From Sphingomonas sp. (GTDB taxonomy: Bacteria; Pseudomonadota; Alphaproteobacteria; Sphingomonadales; Sphingomonadaceae), in assembly GCF_019746665.1 (NCBI RefSeq), contig NZ_JAIERS010000003.1, positions 1 to 64,000 of the forward strand: a DNA stretch of 64,000 bases. The letters are read 5' to 3'. The notes under the pieces are model-generated. The model was not told where the DNA came from, did no database searches, and worked only from the letters and a program-made list of their open reading frames with translations. Made by a program: the position numbers and the translations under genes. Positions 58,590 through 64,000 of this stretch are shown one piece after another; the first letter of the stretch is position 1; every line of letters starts with the position of its first letter.

Positions 58590-59012
58590 TCAACCCTTCA
58601 GCGGTGCCCCGATCGACCAACGAAAGCCGAACGGGTCGACCAGCTGGCCATAGCGATCCCCCCAGAACATATCGGCGGGCGGCATGGTTGCCTGGGCGCC
58701 CGCCGCCACGGCGCGCGCGTACCACGCATCGACATCGTCGACCTGCAAATGCAGCGTCTGCCCGCGCGGAGGGCCGCCGTCGCGCTCCTCGGGCGCGACA
58801 TATTCGGGAAATTCGTCGTGCAGCATCAGCGATGCGCCGTTGATGTGGAGATGCGCGTGCATCAGCCGCGTGCCGCCATCCTCCACCATCCGCCGCTGTT
58901 CGGTGGCGCCGAACGCCTTGGTGTAGAAATCGATCGCCTCCGCGGCGCGATTATCGCCGATCTGGAGGTGGGGCGTCAGCCCGCCGGTCGGTCCTTGGGG
59001 TGCCTCGGTCAT
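58590..59012 (-). CDS. VOC family protein (PhnB-like)
   Basis: 140-aa VOC protein. LTPHLQIGDNRAAEAIDFYTKAFGA and MFWGDRYGQLVDPFGFRWSI match the PhnB/YdhR-like glyoxalase group. First gene of the minus-strand operon VOC-DUF1428-VOC-(broken VOC)-YafY. Substrate unknown. Confidence 0.87.
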   Translation of the reverse strand: MTEAPQGPTGGLTPHLQIGDNRAAEAIDFYTKAFGATEQRRMVEDGGTRLMHAHLHINGASLMLHDEFPEYVAPEERDGGPPRGQTLHLQVDDVDAWYARAVAAGAQATMPPADMFWGDRYGQLVDPFGFRWSIGAPLKG

Positions 59013-59082
59013 CGCGTCCTCCCTCGCCCGGGTTGTTGCCCGAGTCGGACACGATCATAGCACCGCGCGGCGGCGACGCGGG

Positions 59083-59469
59083 CTAATCCTCGTTAGGACG
59101 AGCGCCGAAAATCGATTCGGCCTCTTGCTGCAACCGCGCCTTCGCCGCCTCCAGCGCCTCGATCGCGCTCGACAGCCGCTCGAGATCGCCCGCGCGCAGC
59201 CGCAGCCCTTCCCCGATGAACAGCGCGGCGGCCTCCGAGCGGCTCTTGGCGACGCCCGCCGCGACCCATCGATCGAGCTGCGCCGCCGTCGCCTGATCGA
59301 CCCGCGCCATCACCACCTGGTCGCGGCTGTGCTCGCGCAGCGCCTGCCGCGCCTGTTCGAGCCCCGCCTGCACTACCACGACCCGAGTCCCGCCCTCCCC
59401 GGCGAGCAGCGCGGGATCGACGCCCAATTTCTCCAGTGCCTCGGTGACATGCTGGGGTAAATCACCCAT
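59083..59469 (-). CDS. Ribbon-helix-helix-like protein
   Basis: 128-aa protein. The middle part VVMARVDQATAAQLDRWVAAGVAKSRSEAAALFIGEGL has the spacing of an RHH (CopG/Arc-type) DNA-binding domain; the C-terminus (LERLSSAIEALEAAKARLQQEAE) is a coiled coil. ATG 59469 is used rather than the TTG at 59475. It is divergent from a retropepsin-like gene, with two dyad symmetries in the 54-bp gap, so it is likely an autoregulating repressor. Family not identified. Confidence 0.7.
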   Translation of the reverse strand: MGDLPQHVTEALEKLGVDPALLAGEGGTRVVVVQAGLEQARQALREHSRDQVVMARVDQATAAQLDRWVAAGVAKSRSEAAALFIGEGLRLRAGDLERLSSAIEALEAAKARLQQEAESIFGARPNED

Positions 59470-59477
59470 TGCCAATC

Positions 59478-59526
59478 TTTCGTATCGAAATTACATATTA
59501 CACGACTCACATGGAGGTGTAATATG
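59478..59526. promoter_or_regulatory. Two dyads in divergent region, one covering a start codon
   Basis: TTTCG-TAT-CGAAA (59478-59490) and a perfect 10-bp inverted repeat CATATTACAC (59494-59503) / GTGTAATATG (59517-59526). The right arm ends exactly in the ATG of the retropepsin-like gene, and its Shine-Dalgarno GGAGG (59513-59517) lies in the 13-nt loop and edge of the stem. Candidate operator for the neighbouring RHH-like protein or an mRNA hairpin controlling translation. Confidence 0.6.
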
Positions 59527-60024
59527 ATCGTTGATGCGCTCCCCCCGCCTGCGCTGCAAGCCCCGGCGCCAACCCAGGCCGAATCGCCCGCCGCGCCACA
59601 GACCACGGGCTTCCGCCCGATCGCGCTGCGACCCTCGGCGGCGGGGCATTTCCACGCGAGCGGCACGCTGAATGGCCAGCCGGTTGAAATCATCATCGAT
59701 ACCGGCGCTTCGGCAACCGTGGTCGATCGCACCTGGGCGGATGCGCAGAAACTGCCGCTCGTGCCGCTCAGCCAGACCGCCGGCGGCGTCGGTGGGGCGG
59801 CGCTCACCGCGGCACGCGTCGACAATGCGCAGCTCAGCGTGGGGGGCGTCGCGCTGCCCGGAGCGGCGGTGGTCGCGATCGACCTTGGCTCGGTGATCGG
59901 CCAGTTGCGCGCGGCCGGCGTCACGCCGCCGCAAGTGGTGATCGGCACCAACGTGCTGAAGCGCTGGCGCGCGGTGATCGATTACGCCACCAACACTTTG
60001 TGGCTCGCGCCCACGCCTGCGTGA
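59524..60024 (+). CDS. Retropepsin-like aspartic protease (copy 2)
   Basis: 166-aa single-domain aspartic protease. [14 protein letters not shown] (about 57-70) is the catalytic motif; [26 protein letters not shown] parallels the C-terminus of copy 1 at 55277. An N-terminal Pro/Ala-rich stretch of about 35 residues precedes the domain; no clear signal peptide. Start codon lies within an inverted repeat shared with the RHH-like gene's control region. Located just before cobS. Confidence 0.8.
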   Translation: MIVDALPPPALQAPAPTQAESPAAPQTTGFRPIALRPSAAGHFHASGTLNGQPVEIIIDTGASATVVDRTWADAQKLPLVPLSQTAGGVGGAALTAARVDNAQLSVGGVALPGAAVVAIDLGSVIGQLRAAGVTPPQVVIGTNVLKRWRAVIDYATNTLWLAPTPA

Positions 60025-60077
60025 ACGGTCTCGACTTTCGCGCGACGCCCGCGTTAGGGAGGCGCGCGAAAGGCCCG

Positions 60078-61085
60078 ATGATGACCGACCTCCCCAACAC
60101 CCAACCCGATAGCCGCTCGACGACGCTGCTCGCCGCCCCCGATCGCAAGCTCGGCGTGCGCGAGCTGTTCGGGATCGACAGCGACATGATGGTCCCCGCC
60201 TTCAGCGAGGCGGACGAGCGCGTGCCCGATCTCGATCCCGCTTATGTGTTCGATCCGGACACGACGCTCGCGATCCTGGCGGGCTTCGCGCACAACCGGC
60301 GGGTGATGGTGCAGGGCTATCATGGCACCGGCAAATCGACCCATATCGAGCAGGTGGCGGCGCGGCTGAACTGGCCGTGCATCCGCATCAACCTCGACGC
60401 GCATATCAGCCGGATCGATCTGATCGGGCGCGACGCGATCGTGCTGAAGGATGGGCAGCAGGTCACCGAATTCCGCGAGGGCCTGCTCCCCTGGGCGCTG
60501 CAGACGCCGACCGCCTTGGTGTTCGACGAATATGACGCCGGCCGCCCCGACGTGATGTTCGTGATCCAGCGCGTGCTGGAAACCGAGGGCAAGCTGACGC
60601 TGCTCGATCAGAACCGGGTGATCCGCCCCAACCCCTGGTTCCGCCTGTTCGCCACCGCCAACACGGTGGGCCTGGGCGACACCAGCGGGCTCTACCACGG
60701 CACCCAGCAGATCAATCAGGGCCAGATGGACCGCTGGAACGTGGTCGTGACGCTCAACTATCTGCCGGCGGCGACCGAAGCGCAGATCGTGCTCGCCAAA
60801 TCGGGCGAATATGATCAGCCGCAGGGTAAACAGGTGGTCGAGAACATGGTCCGCGTGGCGGACCTGACGCGGCGCGGCTTCATCAACGGCGACATCTCGA
60901 CCGTGATGAGCCCGCGCACGGTGATCAGCTGGGCGCAGAATGCGCTGATCTTCGGCAGCGTGGGCTTCGCCTTCCGCCTGTCGTTCCTGAACAAGTGCGA
61001 CGAGGCCGAGCGCTCGCTGATCGCCGAATATTATCAGCGCGTGTTCGGCGAGGATCTGCCGGAGAGCGTGGCGGCGAAGGCCTGA
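60078..61085 (+). CDS. cobS: Cobaltochelatase subunit CobS
   Basis: 335-aa AAA+ ATPase of the aerobic cobaltochelatase CobNST, which inserts cobalt into hydrogenobyrinic acid diamide. Walker [10 protein letters not shown] (80-88), Walker B VFDEYD (148-153). [24 protein letters not shown] at the start is typical. CobT normally follows but is not here; the next gene is a cyclase-family protein. Start ATG 60078 or 60081. The family also includes CobS-like AAA+ proteins of other use, so the pathway role depends on cobT elsewhere. Confidence 0.88.
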   Translation: MMTDLPNTQPDSRSTTLLAAPDRKLGVRELFGIDSDMMVPAFSEADERVPDLDPAYVFDPDTTLAILAGFAHNRRVMVQGYHGTGKSTHIEQVAARLNWPCIRINLDAHISRIDLIGRDAIVLKDGQQVTEFREGLLPWALQTPTALVFDEYDAGRPDVMFVIQRVLETEGKLTLLDQNRVIRPNPWFRLFATANTVGLGDTSGLYHGTQQINQGQMDRWNVVVTLNYLPAATEAQIVLAKSGEYDQPQGKQVVENMVRVADLTRRGFINGDISTVMSPRTVISWAQNALIFGSVGFAFRLSFLNKCDEAERSLIAEYYQRVFGEDLPESVAAKA

Positions 61086-61107
61086 GCCGGGGATTGGGGG
61101 TGGCGCG

Positions 61108-61764
61108 ATGACCCGGCGGATTGTCGATCTCAGCCACCTGATCGAAGATGGCATGATCACCTATGCCGGGCTGCCGGGGCCGCATATCTGCGATTTCTGG
61201 ACGCGCGAAGCATCGGCCGAGAATTACGACGACGGCGCCAGCTTCCAGATCGGACGCATCGACATGGTCGCCAATACCGGCACTTATGTCGATGCGCCCT
61301 TCCACCGCTTCGCCGATGGGGCCGACCTGGCTGATTTGTCGCTCGATCGTCTCGCCGATCTGCCGGGGCTGGTGATCCGGATGCCGTCGGGCGTGGCGGC
61401 GATCGGGCCGGCGGTGGTGGAAGGGCGCGACGTGGCGGGGCACGCGGTGCTGTTCCAAACCGGCTGGGACGCGCATTGGCGCACCGACCGCTATCCCATA
61501 GGCCACCCCTATCTCGAAGCCGAAACCGCGCGCCTGCTCGCCCAGCGCGGCGCGGCGCTGGTTGGTATAGATAGCTATAATATCGACAACACGGGCGCCC
61601 GCACCCGCCCGGTCCATACGATCCTGCTCGGCGCGGGCATCCCGATCTGCGAGCATCTGACCGGGCTTGAGCAACTGCCCGACCGGGATTTCCGCTTCTT
61701 CGCCGTGCCCCCCAAGATTCGTGGCATGGGCACGTTCCCGGTCCGCGCGCACGCGCTGCTATAG
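61108..61764 (+). CDS. Cyclase family protein (kynurenine formamidase-like)
   Basis: 218-aa metal-dependent hydrolase fold of the cyclase/KynB family (opening RRIVDLSHLIEDGM). The usual metal motif HxGTHxDxPxH appears as NTGTYVDAPFH (about 56-66), with the GTH histidine replaced by Tyr. So metal binding and activity may differ from KynB, or this is a distinct subfamily. 22 bp after cobS; tail overlaps the convergent membrane-protein gene by 6 bp. Confidence 0.8.
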   Translation: MTRRIVDLSHLIEDGMITYAGLPGPHICDFWTREASAENYDDGASFQIGRIDMVANTGTYVDAPFHRFADGADLADLSLDRLADLPGLVIRMPSGVAAIGPAVVEGRDVAGHAVLFQTGWDAHWRTDRYPIGHPYLEAETARLLAQRGAALVGIDSYNIDNTGARTRPVHTILLGAGIPICEHLTGLEQLPDRDFRFFAVPPKIRGMGTFPVRAHALL

Positions 61765-63135
61765 CGCACCGATGCTTCCCGCCGGGCGGCGCGCGGATGC
61801 CGCCGCGCCGACCGCCAGGATCATCACCAGCGGCGTCAGCAGATAGCGGTGGCGCTCGCCAAATTCGAACCAGAGCCCGGCCGCCGGAATCGCGATCAGC
61901 AGCGCGAGCGTCAGCCGCCGCAGCAGCCGCCCGCCGCGCCCGGCTCCCCGAAGCGCCGGGATAAGCAGCGTGAGATAGGTGATCTGCAACAGCGCCGTCA
62001 GCGGCGTGTGCAGCGCCGGGGCGATGGGCGGGCTGGTGTGGCGATAGCGCGCGAGCGTCGCTTCCTCATAGGCGAAGCCCACCGCGAGCGCGCGCCCGCT
62101 TTCGCGCAGGAAGCCGATCGGCTGTTCGGCGATCCGCGCGAGCGCCGCGCGTCCCATCGCCGCGGCCCGATCGGGCTCGCCGAGCGCGAACAGCGCCGGG
62201 TCGATCGGCAGCCCCAGCCGGCCGAGCGCGACATTGGTCATGAAGCCCGACGCGGTGGTGAACGGCACGAAGCGATCGAACACCAGCCAGTTGCGCAGCC
62301 ACCAGGGACTCATCACCAGCGCGAGCGCGATGCCCGCGACCAGCCCCAGCCGCACGGTAGCCCGCCAGCCACGCTCGGCGATCAACACCAGCGCGAGCGC
62401 GAACGGCACCAGCGCGAGCGACGGCTGGGTGAGCGCGAGCAGCCCCCAGAGCGCGCCCCCCAGCGCCGCCAGCCGGTCGTCCGGCGCCGCCACCCACGCC
62501 ACCGCCACGCGAAGCAGCGCGATGCCGAGCAGCAGCGTGAGCGCTTCCTTGTGCGGGATCGCCGCCGCCAGCGCGAAGCTGGGATAAGCGAAATAGAGCA
62601 GCCCGGCGGCGCGCCCCAACGGCCCGGTCAGACGCTCCCCCAACCCCGCGAGCAGCCGCGCGGCGAGCGCGTCGGTCAGCGTCGTCATCGCCAGCGTCGC
62701 CCAGGCGCTCGATCCGAACAGCGTCCACCAGCCGGCGAGCAGCAGCGGATAGAGCGGCGGAAAGAACGCCCGCAGATCGCGGCCATAGCGCCAATCGTCG
62801 GTGATCAGTCCGCGCCCGTCGCGCAGCGCCTGGGCGAGGTTGGAATAATTCATCGGGTCCGCGCCGAGCGCGACGCCGGTGACGAAATAGACCGACGCCA
62901 CCCGCATCGCGAGCGCAGCGACAATGACGATCACCGCCGCTCGCCCCCGCGTCAACCCAAGGCGCCCGGGCGCGGCGATCAGCGACAGCAATGCGAGCCA
63001 CAACGCCGTCCCGCCCACGGTCCAGAGCGGCGCGCGCGCGGCGGCAACAACCGCGACCGCGCTCGCCGCGACGGCGATGCCGCCCAGCAGCAGTGTGAGC
63101 AATTGTCCTTCGCGCGAAAAGGGCACCGCGACCAT
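61759..63135 (-). CDS. Multi-pass membrane protein, GT39/ArnT-like
   Basis: 458-aa protein with about 11-12 transmembrane helices. The first periplasmic loop contains GADPMNYSNLAQALRDGRGL and FPPLYPLLLAGWW, resembling the acidic/aromatic motif of GT-C glycosyltransferases (ArnT, PMT, dolichyl-phosphate mannosyltransferase-like). Probably transfers sugar from a lipid carrier to a surface polymer; donor and acceptor unknown. 18 bp downstream of rsmE on the same strand. Confidence 0.7.
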   Translation of the reverse strand: MVAVPFSREGQLLTLLLGGIAVAASAVAVVAAARAPLWTVGGTALWLALLSLIAAPGRLGLTRGRAAVIVIVAALAMRVASVYFVTGVALGADPMNYSNLAQALRDGRGLITDDWRYGRDLRAFFPPLYPLLLAGWWTLFGSSAWATLAMTTLTDALAARLLAGLGERLTGPLGRAAGLLYFAYPSFALAAAIPHKEALTLLLGIALLRVAVAWVAAPDDRLAALGGALWGLLALTQPSLALVPFALALVLIAERGWRATVRLGLVAGIALALVMSPWWLRNWLVFDRFVPFTTASGFMTNVALGRLGLPIDPALFALGEPDRAAAMGRAALARIAEQPIGFLRESGRALAVGFAYEEATLARYRHTSPPIAPALHTPLTALLQITYLTLLIPALRGAGRGGRLLRRLTLALLIAIPAAGLWFEFGERHRYLLTPLVMILAVGAAASARRPAGSIGAL

Positions 63136-63153
63136 GCGCGGCTTCTGACTCGA

Positions 63154-63933
63154 TTATTGGGAAAAATCAATAATCGGCACGGGGCTCTCCGCGCCCCAAT
63201 CCCCAGCACTCGCCATCCACAACGCCGTCGCCGCCGCCGCCGCCGTATCGGCGCGCAAAATCCGCGGCCCCAGCCCGATCCCCACCGCCTGCGGCAGCGC
63301 CCGGATCGCGTCGCGCTCGTCGGGGGTGAAGCCCCCTTCCGGCCCGATCAGGATCGCCGCCGGCCCGGCGCGCGCGGCCATCGCCGCCGCCGCCGCCGCG
63401 CCGCCGGTCTCGTCGGCGAAGAACAGCGCACGCCCCTCCGGCCAATCGCGCAGCAGCGCGGCGAGCTTCACCGCCTCGGCGAGTTCCGGCACGGCGGTGC
63501 GACCGCACTGCTCGGCGGCCTCGACCATGTGCGCGTAAAGCCGCTCGCCGTTCAGCCGATCGACCACGGTACGCTGCGTCACCACCGGCACCAGCCGCGC
63601 GACGCCGAGTTCGCTCGCTTTCTCCGCCACCCAGTCGATCCGCCCCTTCTTCAGCGGCGCGACGCACAGCCAGAGATCGGGCACCGCCTCCACCGCGCGC
63701 AACCGCTCGCGCACGTCGAGCGTCAGCGCGCGCTTGCCGATGCTTTCGGCCACCGCGAGCCATTCGCCGCTCACCCCGTCGAACAGCTTCACCGGCGCGC
63801 CGGGCTTCAGCCGCATCACCTGCGCCAGATAATGCGCCTGCGCCCCCTCCAGCGTGTAGGCACCCGGGCCGAGCGGGGGCGTAACGAACAGCCGGGGCGT
63901 TGATTGCGGCGGCCAGGCGGGGGTTGCGGGCAT
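63154..63933 (-). CDS. rsmE: 16S rRNA (uracil-1498-N3)-methyltransferase
   Basis: 259-aa SPOUT-class methyltransferase that modifies U1498 of 16S rRNA. The C-terminal SAM-binding knot has ILIGPEGGFTPDERDAI and LGPRILRADTAAAAA, diagnostic of RsmE; the N-terminal PUA-like part contains AHYLAQVMRLKPGAPV. ATG 63933. Only 67 bp remain to the window end, with nothing recognisable. Confidence 0.94.
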   Translation of the reverse strand: MPATPAWPPQSTPRLFVTPPLGPGAYTLEGAQAHYLAQVMRLKPGAPVKLFDGVSGEWLAVAESIGKRALTLDVRERLRAVEAVPDLWLCVAPLKKGRIDWVAEKASELGVARLVPVVTQRTVVDRLNGERLYAHMVEAAEQCGRTAVPELAEAVKLAALLRDWPEGRALFFADETGGAAAAAAMAARAGPAAILIGPEGGFTPDERDAIRALPQAVGIGLGPRILRADTAAAAATALWMASAGDWGAESPVPIIDFSQ

Positions 63934-64000
63934 CGCCCCAGCTTAGTGTTGTAAACCGGCCACGCCAGCCCCTTGCGGGACATCACGCTGTTTCCCTTTG

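Noticed and set aside
61849..63903. Plus-strand open frame of about 680 codons opposite the GT39-like and rsmE genes
   Set aside because: Arg/Gln/Pro-rich shadow; rsmE motifs on the minus strand are unambiguous.

Overview
The window is GC-rich chromosomal DNA from an alphaproteobacterium, almost certainly a sphingomonad (Sphingomonas or close relative). The evidence is a hopanoid locus (hpnG, hpnH, ispH, hpnM), De Ley-Doudoroff type galactonate genes, a FecI/FecR/TonB-receptor trio, a cobS-type cobaltochelatase gene, and a gene transfer agent (GTA) cluster of the Rhodobacter RcGTA type with DUF6127 and DUF2793 genes. I see no rRNA, tRNA, CRISPR array or insertion sequence.

Layout. 0-5.6 kb: hopanoid and isoprenoid genes plus the lipid-transport pair hpnM-mlaA, with a BrnT/BrnA toxin-antitoxin pair between hpnG and hpnH. 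5.6-13.1 kb: AraC-type regulator, msrB, a class A penicillin-binding protein, a compact minus-strand operon (SCO1, YcgN, YgjP-like), an ankyrin protein and a small lipoprotein. 13.1-13.9 kb: no recognisable gene, but two adjacent DnaA-box-like 9-mers. 13.9-17.0 kb: four-gene galactonate-type operon (lactonase, kinase, aldolase, GntR regulator). 17.1-23.6 kb: hydrolases, oligopeptidase B, thioesterase, methyltransferase and purE-purK. 23.7-30.9 kb: ECF sigma, FecR and TonB receptor with STN domain, periplasmic trehalase, a coiled-coil lipoprotein and an L,D-transpeptidase.

30.9-48.2 kb is the most interesting part. A divergent pair (XRE-like protein; DUF6456 protein resembling the C-terminal half of the GTA activator GafA) is followed, after dapF, by a nearly complete RcGTA-like structural operon: TerS, TerL, portal, DUF6127, prohead protease, capsid, connector, tail terminator, tail tube, chaperones, tape measure, distal tail, hub, peptidase, tip and DUF2793. 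A 16-bp element (15 of 16 identical) occurs both upstream of the DUF6456 gene and upstream of the GTA operon, which suggests a local regulatory circuit. The cluster carries an excisionase-HTH/PIN toxin-antitoxin module between terminase and portal, a 15-bp tandem repeat across the start of the protease gene, and a distal-tail protein with a large N-terminal extension.

48.3-64 kb: an OmpA-type porin with a 26-proline linker and a strong terminator, a CPA2 antiporter, an epoxide-hydrolase-like enzyme, an MFS transporter, pirin, NUDIX, BolA, a J-domain protein and two retropepsin-like proteases. The two proteases bracket a block of VOC/DUF1428/YafY genes (one VOC gene broken by a 4-bp duplication) and a ribbon-helix-helix-like gene. 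The window ends with cobS, a cyclase-family protein, a GT39-like membrane protein and rsmE. Several long antisense open frames are GC-rich shadows and are not annotated.
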